From: Methanosphaerula subterraneus
Lineage (GTDB): Archaea; Halobacteriota; Methanomicrobia; Methanomicrobiales; Methanospirillaceae
Assembly (NCBI RefSeq): GCF_052055875.1
Contig: NZ_CP170508.1
Coordinates: 2,604,001 to 2,668,000, forward strand
Reading direction: 5' to 3'
Length of the DNA: 64,000 nt
The notes under the pieces were generated by a model. The model saw only the letters and a list, made by a program, of their open reading frames with translations. It had not been told where the DNA came from and did not search any database. Positions 44,669-53,695 of the stretch are shown here, piece after piece. The translations under genes and the position numbers were made by a program. How positions within the stretch are numbered: position 1 is the first letter of the stretch; every line of letters starts with the position of its first letter.

Positions 44669-45175
44669 ATGAAACAGGACCAGATCTCTGATGCACAGAA
44701 ATGGCAGATCGCCGCCGAACTCGCCGCCACTCTGCCGGCGATCTACGACCGCCTCTTCCGCCAGGCAGTCGGCGATGCCTACGATCGGATGGAGATGTCT
44801 GTCTGGCTCGTCGTGGCCGAGAGGGCGACCGATGTGGCCTCGACCTTCTCCCTGAAGAGGTCCACGGCTGCCGAGGTCGCCGAGACCCTGATGACGATCG
44901 TCACGGTCTTCTTCGGCCCCCGTATCCGGTACGAACACCTGACCAGCCGCGAGGACCTGGCCGTGATCCTGATTCGGGAGTGCTCGCTCCTCGAATGTGC
45001 CGAGGAGGTCTGCGCCAGTCCTGCCCTCTGTTCGGCCCGCTGCCTTGCTTTCATGATCCCGGCCGTCCAGAGACTCAACCCGGCCTTCACCCTCCGGTTT
45101 GTGCGGGCCCGGTGCCTGGGTGACCGCGGATGCGAGGTGAAGGTGATCCCTGTCTCCTCGGTGGAGGAGGAGTGA
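44669..45175 (+). CDS. Unrecognised Cys-rich protein (168 aa)
   Basis: A 168-residue protein with a helical N-terminal half (AYDRMEMSVWLVVAERATDVA). A C-terminal Cys-rich part contains IRECSLLECAEEVCASPALCSARC and ARCLGDRGCEVKV. The closing R-C-x4-(G/R)-C-x-V pattern resembles the ends of V4R-type ligand or zinc-binding domains, but I cannot assign a family. It precedes the partner-switch operon by about 200 bp. Confidence 0.7.
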   Translation: MKQDQISDAQKWQIAAELAATLPAIYDRLFRQAVGDAYDRMEMSVWLVVAERATDVASTFSLKRSTAAEVAETLMTIVTVFFGPRIRYEHLTSREDLAVILIRECSLLECAEEVCASPALCSARCLAFMIPAVQRLNPAFTLRFVRARCLGDRGCEVKVIPVSSVEEE

Positions 45176-45189
45176 CCTTAAAATCCGGT

Positions 45190-45203
45190 CCCCCTGCAGG
45201 GGG
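45190..45203. promoter_or_regulatory. Perfect 14-bp palindrome upstream of the partner-switch operon
   Basis: CCCCCTGCAGGGGG is fully self-complementary and lies 15 bp after the stop of the preceding gene, ~180 bp before the SpoIIE-phosphatase start. It could be an operator or a hairpin; no T-run follows it. Confidence 0.35.
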
Positions 45204-45383
45204 AAGCGGCTCTCATCCACGGATGGTGCGTTTTTCACTAAAGTCAAAGCAACACCTTTCAATACCTGCAGGGCGCACTTAAGGATCAGGGTCGTGTTCT
45301 CCTGTTCTGGCATCGTACTGCACAGTATCTGCATCCTGCCGATCGTCTGAGCGGAGTGGCCGGCGCCCTGCCGGGGGATGACC

Positions 45384-46733
45384 ATGCAGGAGCTTGACCT
45401 CGTCCTGACCCTCGTCGAAGGGATGTCGGTCCTGGTCGTGATCACCTACCTGCTGACCCGGTCCCAGCTCTACGCTGCGATCATCGACCAGCGGTTCACC
45501 CTGAAGAACCGCATCATGATCCTGCTGATCGGCGGGGTCTTCTCGGTCTACGGCACCCTGGCCGGCATGCACTATCATGACGCGATCCTCAGCGTCAGGG
45601 ATATCGGACCCGGGTTCGCCGGGCTGGTGGCCGGCCCCTGGGTCGGGCTCGGGGCCGGGATCATCGGCGGACTGTTCCGGTATTCGCAGGGAGGGTTCAT
45701 GGCGCTCGGGGGGACCCTCGGGCCGATGGCGGCCGGGCTGATCTGGGGGGCGGTCTGGCTCCGCCGGCGTGGCAGGCACGTCAGCCCGCTCGAGGCCGTG
45801 CTGCTGGCCGTGCTGGTCGAGGCGGTCAGGGCCTGTTTCGACCTCTACTTCGCCGACCCGCTCGACCAGACGGTGCATGTCCTCGCGGTCTCGGTGATCC
45901 CGATCATGATCGCCAATGCAGCCGGGATGGCGATCTTCGTGCTGATGCTTCAGAACGTGCAGCATGAACGGGCCGTGCTCGCGGCCCAGGGGCGCCTCGA
46001 AGGTGAGCTCTCGGTGGCCAGGCGGATTCAGCGTTCCGGCCTTCCGGCAGGTTCCCTGTCATGGCCCGAGATGCAGGTCGCCGGGAGACTGCTGCCGGCG
46101 CTCGAGGTCGGCGGTGACTTCTACGACTTCTTTCCGGTCGGAGACGATCGGGTCTTTGTGACGGTCGGGGACGTCTCCGGGAAAGGGGTGCCGGCCGCCC
46201 TCTTCATGGCGATGACCGCCTCGCTGATCAGGTCTGAGGCCGTGCCGGCAGCATCGCCTGCGCAGGTGCTCGCCGAGGTGAACCGGCACCTCTGCAGAAA
46301 CAATGAAGCGATGATGTTCGTCACCGTCTTCTGCGGGGTGGTGACGATCAGCACCGGCCGGATCACCTACGCCTCGGCAGGGCATCTCCCGCCGTGCCTG
46401 CTGGACCGGACCGGGACGGTCGCCCCCCTCGCCTGTTCAAGGGCTCCGCCCCTCGGGATCCGGGAGACAACGGTCTATCTCGACCAGGAAGCGCTGCTGC
46501 CGGCGGGGAGCACCCTGCTGGTGTACACCGACGGCGTCACCGAGGCCGAGCGTGCCGATGGGGAATTTTTCTCCCTGCAGCAGCTCTGCACGGTCCTCTC
46601 GGCACTGACGGGCCGGACTGCAGAGGAGGTGGTGTCGACAGTATTTGAGACGGTGGCGACCTACCAGGGCGGTCTCCCCCAGAGCGACGATATTACCCTG
46701 TGCGCAATCAGCCGGCCTGTGGCCGCTCAATGA
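45384..46733 (+). CDS. Membrane 5TMR-LYT sensor fused to SpoIIE/RsbU-type PP2C phosphatase
   Basis: 449 residues. Five or six hydrophobic segments (~1-190) resemble the 5TMR-LYT sensor of LytS-type proteins (GPWVGLGAGIIGGLFRY). A coiled linker leads to the SpoIIE phosphatase domain from ~225: GGDFYDFF, GDVSGKGVPAALFMA, SAGHLPPCLL, LVYTDGVTEA and SDDITL. All PP2C metal Asp residues are visible. In bacteria such enzymes dephosphorylate STAS antagonists, and a STAS gene follows directly. GGGGGATG supports ATG 45384; 45378 is the alternative. Confidence 0.9.
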   Translation: MQELDLVLTLVEGMSVLVVITYLLTRSQLYAAIIDQRFTLKNRIMILLIGGVFSVYGTLAGMHYHDAILSVRDIGPGFAGLVAGPWVGLGAGIIGGLFRYSQGGFMALGGTLGPMAAGLIWGAVWLRRRGRHVSPLEAVLLAVLVEAVRACFDLYFADPLDQTVHVLAVSVIPIMIANAAGMAIFVLMLQNVQHERAVLAAQGRLEGELSVARRIQRSGLPAGSLSWPEMQVAGRLLPALEVGGDFYDFFPVGDDRVFVTVGDVSGKGVPAALFMAMTASLIRSEAVPAASPAQVLAEVNRHLCRNNEAMMFVTVFCGVVTISTGRITYASAGHLPPCLLDRTGTVAPLACSRAPPLGIRETTVYLDQEALLPAGSTLLVYTDGVTEAERADGEFFSLQQLCTVLSALTGRTAEEVVSTVFETVATYQGGLPQSDDITLCAISRPVAAQ

Positions 46734-46734
46734 G

Positions 46735-47073
46735 ATGATTATGATGAAGATAACTGAAGAGAACCAGAACGGATGCAAGGTGATCCGGGTCGAAGGACGG
46801 CTCGATACGCTGACTGCTCCGGAGTTTGATGCAGCAGGCGACCGATGGACCGGAGGCGGGCGGCAGGTCATCGACCTCTCGGCCCTCGTCTATATCAGCA
46901 GTGCCGGGCTGCGCAGCCTTTTGCTGGCCCAGCGCCGGCACCAGTCGCAGGGGGGGACCCTGGTGCTGGCCGGCCCGTCCGGGCTGGTGGAGGAGGTGCT
47001 CTCGGTGGCCGGGTTCGACACGCTCTTTGACATCTACAAAACCGTGGAAGAGGCCTGCAGGGGGACGCCCTGA
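46735..47073 (+). CDS. STAS-domain anti-anti-sigma-type antagonist
   Basis: 112 residues. A STAS fold with VEGRLDTLTAPEFD and the phosphorylatable serine region VYISSAGLRSLL (Ser55/56). In bacteria (SpoIIAA, RsbV) this protein frees a target when dephosphorylated by the SpoIIE phosphatase. Both partners are encoded beside it here. The next gene starts with no gap. Mets 46741 and 46744 are alternative starts. Confidence 0.9.
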   Translation: MIMMKITEENQNGCKVIRVEGRLDTLTAPEFDAAGDRWTGGGRQVIDLSALVYISSAGLRSLLLAQRRHQSQGGTLVLAGPSGLVEEVLSVAGFDTLFDIYKTVEEACRGTP

Positions 47074-47493
47074 ATGGGTGCCTCTGAGGCGAAGACCTTC
47101 GTCGGCGACCCGTCGATCGTTCCGGCGGTCCTCGATTTCGTCACCCAGGCGGCGGCGGCTGCCGGCCTCCACCCGGCACGGCTGATGCACCTGCAGCTGG
47201 CCGTCGAGGAGGTGGTGGTGAACATCTGCACCTACGCCTACCAGGTCCCGCCGGCGACGGTGACGGTCGGCACCTCGGTGAGCGACGGCCGGTTCTCGGT
47301 CGAGATCACGGATCAGGGCGTCCCCTTCGATCCCTGCACCGCTCCGGAACCCGATTGTGCCGCAGACCTGGCCCATCGACCGGTCGGCGGCCTCGGGATC
47401 CTGCTGGTCCGGCGGATGATGGACGAGGTCCATTACCGGCGGGACCGCGATCAGAACGTCCTGACGATGGCGATCGCGCTCAACGGGGTCTGA
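47074..47493 (+). CDS. RsbW/SpoIIAB-like serine kinase (HATPase_c_2)
   Basis: 139 residues. A GHKL ATPase without a dimerisation His domain: N-box EEVVVNICTYAY, G1 DQGVPFDP and G2 GGLGILLVRRMMD. In bacteria these kinases bind sigma factors and phosphorylate STAS antagonists. Archaea have no sigma70-type factors, so its target must be different. Adjacent to the STAS gene (0 bp). Confidence 0.9.
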   Translation: MGASEAKTFVGDPSIVPAVLDFVTQAAAAAGLHPARLMHLQLAVEEVVVNICTYAYQVPPATVTVGTSVSDGRFSVEITDQGVPFDPCTAPEPDCAADLAHRPVGGLGILLVRRMMDEVHYRRDRDQNVLTMAIALNGV

Positions 47494-47497
47494 TCGG

Positions 47498-48739
47498 GTG
47501 TTCATCTCCAGCAACCATCCGCTCGTCCTCTTCCGGGACTTCCGCCACCTCTTCGCAGGCAGGCTGATCTCCTCCATCGGGGACAAATTCTTCACCATCG
47601 CCCTGGCCTGGTGGGTGATCTCCCAGGGAGATGCCGACAGCAGGATCAACCTCGGGATCCTGATGGCCTTAAACCTCCTCCCGATCGTCCTCTTCGGACC
47701 GTTCATGGGTACGCTGGTCGACCGGTTCGACCGGAGGAAGTGCATGCTCCTGGCCGATCTCTGCAGGGGGAGCCTGGCGGCCCTGCTCTTTCTGCTGATT
47801 GCGACGGGAACGCTGACATTGCCGGTGCTGTACCTGATCACCTTCTTCATCGCGGTCTTCGTCCCGCTCTTCGAGGCCTCGGTCAGCTCGTCGCTGCAGC
47901 AGCTGGTCGACGAGGAGCACCTCGCTGCAGCCGTGGCCGTCGACTCCAGCGTCGTCTACCTCTCCAGCATCCTCGGGGCCCTGCTCGGGGGCGTGCTGAT
48001 GGCCATCTACGGGGTCGCCGGCGCGTTCCTCTTCAACGCTCTCTCGTTCTGCGCCTCGTTCCTCTTCATCCTCTCGATCCGGGTCAATCTGCCGGCCGTG
48101 GTTTCGGCGGTCCCGTACTTCGAGCAGCTCCGGGAAGGGTTCACCTTCCTCACCTCTCACCGCCCTCTCCTCTACCTGATGGCCCTCTTCGGGGTCTTCA
48201 ACTTCTTCTCGGCCCCGCTCCTCCTCTTCATCCCGATGATCGTCAACGACCTGATGCAGGCGTCGGTCACCTGGGTGGCCGTCTTCGAGGCCTGCCTGGC
48301 CGCAGGATCCGGGCTGACCGCCCTGTACTTCAGCTTCTCCCGCCGCACCCCCACGCACACCTACCCGCTGATCTTTGCCGGGATGCTGCTGCTCGGGCTG
48401 ATGGAGGCCGCGATCGGTCTCTCGGCCGACCGGTACATCTATGCCCTCGAACTGATCGGCGCCGGCGTGGCGGTCGCTGTCGTCAACACGATGGCCCTCT
48501 CCCTCTTCCAGGCTGTCGTCCCCCCGGCGATGAAGGGACGGTTCTTTGCCGTGCTGTCGATGGTCTGTGTGGCCGTCGTCCCGCTGACCTACCTGCTCAA
48601 CGGATTCCTGACCGGGATCGGCCCGATCAACGGCGTCATCCTTTTGAACAGCGGTGCCGCGATCGTCGTTTCGCTGGCTGTTCTCGTCATCCCGAAAGTC
48701 TCTCAACCCCCTGCTACTTCACAGGAGAATCTTGTATGA
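47498..48739 (+). CDS. MFS transporter
   Basis: 413 residues with about twelve hydrophobic segments. It opens FRDFRHLFAGRLISSIGDKFFTIALAWWV, and FMGTLVDRFDRRKCMLLADL is the loop 2-3 MFS motif. It resembles the enterobactin-exporter-like MFS branch. The start is GTG. The stop overlaps the LuxE gene (ATGA). In context it may export the product of the acyl-activating enzymes downstream, which is inference. Confidence 0.88.
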   Translation: MFISSNHPLVLFRDFRHLFAGRLISSIGDKFFTIALAWWVISQGDADSRINLGILMALNLLPIVLFGPFMGTLVDRFDRRKCMLLADLCRGSLAALLFLLIATGTLTLPVLYLITFFIAVFVPLFEASVSSSLQQLVDEEHLAAAVAVDSSVVYLSSILGALLGGVLMAIYGVAGAFLFNALSFCASFLFILSIRVNLPAVVSAVPYFEQLREGFTFLTSHRPLLYLMALFGVFNFFSAPLLLFIPMIVNDLMQASVTWVAVFEACLAAGSGLTALYFSFSRRTPTHTYPLIFAGMLLLGLMEAAIGLSADRYIYALELIGAGVAVAVVNTMALSLFQAVVPPAMKGRFFAVLSMVCVAVVPLTYLLNGFLTGIGPINGVILLNSGAAIVVSLAVLVIPKVSQPPATSQENLV

Positions 48740-49908
48740 ACACGCAACGAACAGAACCTCTGATGGTGCCAGACCCCCAAGCGCTGGCGTCTGTACAGCT
48801 CCTCTGCAACAGCAGAGACCCCTATCGAACCGGCCCCGAGCAGGACGACCTCTTCCTCCGGGCGATGCAGGAGATTTTGCTCTGGCACCAGCAGCGCTCG
48901 CCGTTCTTTGCGGCTCTTCTCACGTCGAAGCAGATCGATCCGGCCGCGATCAAACGGGTCAGAGATCTGGCCAGGATCCCGGCGGTCCATGCCAACTTCT
49001 TCAAGACGCACGAACTGCTCTCTGTCGACCGGTCGACCCTCACCTCCTCGCTCACCTCCTCGGGGACCACCGGGCAGAAGAGCCAGATGTTCTACGATCC
49101 CTTCACCCTCCTCTCCGGGCAGGGGATGGTGGCCGCCATCTTCTCGTATTACGAGTGGATAAAACCCAACCAGCAGACCAACTACCTGCTCTATGCCTAT
49201 GAACCGGTGCCGGCCTCCCGCCTCGGCACCTCGCATACCAACACCTTCCTCTGCAGGTTCGCCCCGGCCTCCCGGGTCAGCTACGCGCTCCGGGCCACCG
49301 GCACCGGCTCACACGAGTTCGACCTCTTCGGGGCGATCCGGACCCTGCAGGAGTATGCAGACGAGGGACTGCCGGTGCGGATCTTCGGGTTCCCCTCGTT
49401 CCTGTACTTCACGCTGGTGCGGATGCGCGACCTCGGCATCTCGGTCACCCTCCCGCCCGACTCGCTGGTCTTCCTCGGCGGCGGCTGGAAGGGGGCGGCC
49501 GGCAAACAGATCCCAAAAGAAGAACTGTACGCCCTGATCACCGACCGGCTCGGCATCCCCGACGACCGCTGCCGCGAGGGCTACGGCTCGGTCGAGCACT
49601 CGGTCCCGTACGTGGAGTGCGCCCACCACCACCTCCACCAGCCGGTCTGGTCGCGGGTGCTGATCCGGGATGTCACCACCCTCCAGCCCCTCGACGACGG
49701 GGAGCCCGGCTTCCTCCACTTCATCACCCCGCACACCACCTCGGTGCCGGCCGTCAGCGTGCTGATGGGCGACCTCGCGGTGATGCACCGCGACTGCCCC
49801 TGCGGCCTCGAGACCCCGTACTTCGAGGTGCTCGGCAGGGCCGGCGTCTCCAGGAACCGGAGCTGCGCCGTGGCTGCTGCAGAACTGCTGAAGAGGGAGG
49901 CGCTATGA
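48736..49908 (+). CDS. LuxE-like acyl-protein synthetase
   Basis: 390 residues matching the LuxE acyl-protein synthetase fold (ANL-like adenylating enzyme). TSSGTTGQKSQMFYD is the phosphate-binding loop. SLVFLGGGWKG, REGYGSVEHSVPYVEC and the metal-like CAHHHLH follow, then GDLAVMHRDCPCGLETPYFEVLGR. LuxE activates a fatty acid as acyl-AMP and passes it to LuxC via a cysteine thioester. Start at ATG 48736 with AGGAG eight bases upstream. No luciferase genes are present. Confidence 0.87.
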   Translation: MNTQRTEPLMVPDPQALASVQLLCNSRDPYRTGPEQDDLFLRAMQEILLWHQQRSPFFAALLTSKQIDPAAIKRVRDLARIPAVHANFFKTHELLSVDRSTLTSSLTSSGTTGQKSQMFYDPFTLLSGQGMVAAIFSYYEWIKPNQQTNYLLYAYEPVPASRLGTSHTNTFLCRFAPASRVSYALRATGTGSHEFDLFGAIRTLQEYADEGLPVRIFGFPSFLYFTLVRMRDLGISVTLPPDSLVFLGGGWKGAAGKQIPKEELYALITDRLGIPDDRCREGYGSVEHSVPYVECAHHHLHQPVWSRVLIRDVTTLQPLDDGEPGFLHFITPHTTSVPAVSVLMGDLAVMHRDCPCGLETPYFEVLGRAGVSRNRSCAVAAAELLKREAL

Positions 49909-52418
49909 CGGCCGCACCGGTGCTCTGGCGCGGCGAGATCCGGGACGCCGCGAAACTCCCCGAGCTGCTCGCATCCCTGCCGGCCCTCCTGGCCGACGAC
50001 CTCGCCCTCCGCCTGGACCCCATGGTCCTGCTGGCTGCCGCCGACCGGCTCGGTGCGGCGATCCTGGCCGGCACGATCCCGGACCTGCAGCAGGCCCTGA
50101 CCGAGACCGGCCAGTCGTCGGCCGAGGCTGACCAGACCCTGGCGACGATCGGCCGGTTCCTCGCACAGGAGAACCTCGAACAGAAACTGCGCCGCGAGCT
50201 GGGCAGCGTCGACCCGTTCGCCATCAGGCGGGTGACCTACACCGACCCGGTCTTCGAGGGCTGGGCGCCCCTGGGGGTGCTGGTCCACCTGGCTCCGGCG
50301 AACGTCCCGACCGTCGGCCCGCTCAGCGTCATCGAGGGGCTGCTCTCAGGTAATATCAACCTGCTCAAGACCAGCAGGAAGAGCGGCCGGTTCCCGCAGC
50401 TGCTGCTGCAGGCGCTCGTCGACGCCGACCTGACCGGCTCGCTGGCCCCGTTCGTCTACGTCCTCCCGCTCTCCTCTGCCGAGCAGGGACCCCTCCACGC
50501 CCTCTTCGCCCTGGCCGACGGGATCGCGGTCTGGGGCGGGGAGGAGACCGTCGACGCGGTCGAGCAGGAGGCCCCCCGCGGCACCGAGGTGATCGTCTGG
50601 GGGCACCGGATCTCGGTCTCGTACCTGACGGCAGCGGCCCGGGAGGACCCGGCCGTCCTCCGCGGTGTCGCCGAGGAGGTCTGCATCCTCGAGCAGCAGG
50701 CCTGTTCAAGCCCCCAGTGCCTGTACCTGGAGACGAGCGACCCTGTCGAGCTGCAGGCGTTTGCCGAACGGCTCGGATCGGTGCTGGCCACGGTCGCCCC
50801 GACCTTCCCCCGGACCCTCCCCGACCGGGCCGAGGCCGCCGAGGTGACCACCGTCACCGAGCTGGTCAGGCTGGAGGGCTGCCTGGACCGCGGGGCCGTG
50901 GTCGAGCCGGCCGACCGGAGCTGGCGGCTGCTGGTCGACCCCGAACCCGGGCTCCGCCCGTCGCCGCTCTTCCGGACCCTCTGGATCAAACCATTGACCA
51001 GGGACCGGATCGTCGGCACGCTCCGTCCGATGCGTTCATACCTCCAGACCGTCACCCTCGGGTGCACCCGCGACGAGGTGGCCGAGGTCTCCTCCCTGCT
51101 CATCGCCGCCGGAGTCGACCGGGTCAGGCAGCCGGGGATGGCCTTCTCCTCGTACCCCGGCGAGCCGCACGACGGGGTCTACGCCCTGCAGCGGTACTCC
51201 CGGCGGGTCTCGGTCGACCCGGGCTCGCTCGGCGACGGGGTGGCCTCGCTCGCCGAGTTCGTCGCCCCGACCGCTCCGTTCCTGCCTGAAGGGACGCCGG
51301 TGATGACCAAGGACGACTTCCACCACGTCGTGGTCGACCCGAAGACCGAACACCTCTCCTTCAAGAGCGGGGGGAGTTCCGGGGCGCCGAAGCTCTCGGT
51401 CTTCTCGTACCAGGACTACCGGGACCAGATGGCGGCGGCGGCCGACGGCCTCTTCGCGGCAGGGCTCGACCCGGCCACCGACCGGTGCATCAACCTCTTC
51501 AACGCCGGCCACCTGTACGGCGGGTTCATCAGTTTCTTCACCATCCTCGAGGACCTCGGGGCGGTCCAGTTCCCGATGACGGCCGTCCCCGAGACCCGGG
51601 AGGTCGCCGAGGCGATCGTCAAGTACCGGGTGAACACCCTGCTTGGGATCCCGGTCTACCTGAACGCCCTCTTCGAGGAGCACGGGGACCTCCTCAAAGA
51701 GTACGGAGGGGTGAAGAAGATCTTCTATGGCGGCGAGCACTTCACCGCCGCCCAGGTCGCCCATCTCCGCGAGGAGTTCGGGATCGAGATGATCAGGTCG
51801 GCGGTCTACGGCTCCAACGACGCCGGCCCGCTGGCCTTCGCCTGCCCGCACTGCGAGGGCGGGGTCCACCACCTGATGACCGCGAACCAGTGGCTGGAGA
51901 TCCTGAAGCTCGAATCGGACGAACCGGTCGTCGGCGACGAGGTCGGACGGCTGATCCTCACCTCCCGGCAGCGGCACGGCCAGCAGATCCAGAGGTACGA
52001 GATCGGCGACACCGGCCGGTGGGTGGAGGGCCCGTGCCCGTGCGGCCGGAAGAGCCCGCGGTTCGAACTGATGGGCCGGCACGGGGATGTCTTCCGGTCG
52101 GGCGGTCCGTTCCTGAACTACCGGAAGTTCGTGAACCTGCTGACCGAGCACCTCGCCTATGCCGGCGAGGTCCAGCTCATCCTCGACCTGAAGGGCGGGC
52201 AGGAGCAGGTCACGGTCAGGATCGATGCGGGCAGCGGCCTCGACGCCGGGACGGTCCGCCAGATGCTGATCGATCAGTACCCTGAATTGTTCCTCTCGGT
52301 CGTCGAGTTCAAAACCACCGACCTCTTCATCGAGCAGGTCGCGTCCTCGGCCTTCGAGCGGATCCCGAACAGCGGGAAACTCAAAACGATCATCGACCGG
52401 CGGGGGGTGCAGGCATGA
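49905..52418 (+). CDS. LuxC acyl-CoA reductase fused to PaaK/CapK-like adenylating domain
   Basis: 837 residues. The N-terminal ~430 residues are a LuxC-type fatty acyl reductase (APLGVLVHLAPANVPTVGPLS, LLKTSRKSGRFPQ, and catalytic Cys267 in EQQACSSPQ). From ~460 a phenylacetate-CoA-ligase/LuxE-like domain follows: LSFKSGGSSGAPKLS, FNAGHLYGGF, YGSNDAGPLAFACPHC, YEIGDTGRW and CPCGRKSPRF. In lux operons the synthetase and reductase are separate chains. Here one chain could activate an acid and reduce it to the aldehyde. Substrate unknown. Confidence 0.88.
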   Translation: MTAAPVLWRGEIRDAAKLPELLASLPALLADDLALRLDPMVLLAAADRLGAAILAGTIPDLQQALTETGQSSAEADQTLATIGRFLAQENLEQKLRRELGSVDPFAIRRVTYTDPVFEGWAPLGVLVHLAPANVPTVGPLSVIEGLLSGNINLLKTSRKSGRFPQLLLQALVDADLTGSLAPFVYVLPLSSAEQGPLHALFALADGIAVWGGEETVDAVEQEAPRGTEVIVWGHRISVSYLTAAAREDPAVLRGVAEEVCILEQQACSSPQCLYLETSDPVELQAFAERLGSVLATVAPTFPRTLPDRAEAAEVTTVTELVRLEGCLDRGAVVEPADRSWRLLVDPEPGLRPSPLFRTLWIKPLTRDRIVGTLRPMRSYLQTVTLGCTRDEVAEVSSLLIAAGVDRVRQPGMAFSSYPGEPHDGVYALQRYSRRVSVDPGSLGDGVASLAEFVAPTAPFLPEGTPVMTKDDFHHVVVDPKTEHLSFKSGGSSGAPKLSVFSYQDYRDQMAAAADGLFAAGLDPATDRCINLFNAGHLYGGFISFFTILEDLGAVQFPMTAVPETREVAEAIVKYRVNTLLGIPVYLNALFEEHGDLLKEYGGVKKIFYGGEHFTAAQVAHLREEFGIEMIRSAVYGSNDAGPLAFACPHCEGGVHHLMTANQWLEILKLESDEPVVGDEVGRLILTSRQRHGQQIQRYEIGDTGRWVEGPCPCGRKSPRFELMGRHGDVFRSGGPFLNYRKFVNLLTEHLAYAGEVQLILDLKGGQEQVTVRIDAGSGLDAGTVRQMLIDQYPELFLSVVEFKTTDLFIEQVASSAFERIPNSGKLKTIIDRRGVQA

Positions 52419-53695
52419 CCGTCCACTCCCTCGAGCAGGTGGTCGGGTACGCCCGCGAACACTCCCCCTTCTACCGGGACCTGTACAGCGACGTCCCCAC
52501 TGAAGGCTGGAAGATTGCCGACCTGCCGGTGATAGACCAGACGGCGTACTGGGATGCCCACGGGCAGTCGACGAGCAGGGTGATGACCTCGCCGCTCGGG
52601 GCCGAAGGTGGATACCTCTACAAGAGCGGCGGGACCACCGGCCAGCCGAAGTTCACGGTCTATACGAAGGAGGAGTGGACAGAATTCACCCGGGTCTTCG
52701 GCTCCGGCCTGGCGAAGAACTCCCTTGCGGACGGGGACCGGATCGCGAACCTCTTCTATGCCGGGGAACTGTACACCAGTTTCATCTTCCTGAACGACTC
52801 GCTGCAGAACTCGGATGCGAACGTGCTGACCCTCCCGATCGGCGGGGCCGCACCCTTCGAGTTCATCGTCCACACCCTGCAGGACTACAGGGTCAACGTG
52901 CTGCTCGGGGTGCCGACCACGCTGCTCCACCTGGCCGAGTACGTCCGCGACCAGGGGATCTCCCTCTCGATCGACCGGTGCTACTATGGCGGCGAGGCGA
53001 TGTATCCCGACCAGCGGGACCTCCTCGCCCAGGTCTTTCCCGGGATCTCGGTGCTGACCGTCGGCTACGCCAGCGTCGACGCCGGGCATATCGGGTACGG
53101 CGATCCGTCCTGCGGGTTCAATGAACACCGGACCTTCGGCGACTCCAGCATCATCGAGATCGTCGACGACAGCACCGGCCTCCCGATCGAGGAGGTCGGA
53201 CGGGAGGGGCGGGTGGTGGTCACCAACCTGACCCGTCTGCTGATGCCGGTGATCCGGTACCCAGCCGGCGACCGCGGGGTCTGGGTGGACGAACCCGGCA
53301 CCCCGGACCGGCGGTTCCGGCTGCTCGGCCGGTCAGAGGAGGGTGCCCGTGTCGGGCCGATGACCCTGAACTACGACGACATCCATGCGATCCTGGTCGA
53401 CCTCCACCAGGCGGTCGAGGTGACCGGGTTCCAGCTGGTCGTGACCCACCAGGACCGGCGCGACCTGCTGACCCTCCGGATCGCCACCCGGCAGGGTGCG
53501 GCGGTGCCGGCATCGGTCACCGAGACCGTCCGGGCCGCGGTCTACCGGGGGCGGCCGATGTTCACCGATCTCCTCTCTGACGGGCTGGTCCATCCCCTGG
53601 CGGTCGAGTGGATCGAGTCCGACGATCTGATCGTCAACCCGAGGACCGGGAAACTGCGGCGGATCGTCGACAACCGGCTGGCGAGGGACCGGTGA
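52415..53695 (+). CDS. PaaK/CapK-like adenylating enzyme
   Basis: 426 residues. It opens LEQVVGYAREHSPFYRDLY, as in phenylacetate-CoA ligases, with YLYKSGGTTGQPKFTVYT as the ATP loop, YYGGEAMYPDQR, and RYPAGDRGVW, RLLGRSEEG. It is homologous to the C-terminal half of the upstream fusion and to LuxE, so the operon has three adenylating domains. It overlaps both neighbours (ATGA and TGATG). Confidence 0.86.
   Translation: MTVHSLEQVVGYAREHSPFYRDLYSDVPTEGWKIADLPVIDQTAYWDAHGQSTSRVMTSPLGAEGGYLYKSGGTTGQPKFTVYTKEEWTEFTRVFGSGLAKNSLADGDRIANLFYAGELYTSFIFLNDSLQNSDANVLTLPIGGAAPFEFIVHTLQDYRVNVLLGVPTTLLHLAEYVRDQGISLSIDRCYYGGEAMYPDQRDLLAQVFPGISVLTVGYASVDAGHIGYGDPSCGFNEHRTFGDSSIIEIVDDSTGLPIEEVGREGRVVVTNLTRLLMPVIRYPAGDRGVWVDEPGTPDRRFRLLGRSEEGARVGPMTLNYDDIHAILVDLHQAVEVTGFQLVVTHQDRRDLLTLRIATRQGAAVPASVTETVRAAVYRGRPMFTDLLSDGLVHPLAVEWIESDDLIVNPRTGKLRRIVDNRLARDR

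Noticed and set aside
47611..48735. Plus-strand extension in front of the LuxE-like gene
   Set aside because: Runs in another frame through the MFS transporter; low-complexity Arg/Pro-rich translation. The LuxE start at 48736 has its own AGGAG site.
48736..53695. A bioluminescence (lux) operon
   Set aside because: LuxA/LuxB luciferase and LuxD transferase are absent, and the organism type is strictly anaerobic by gene content.
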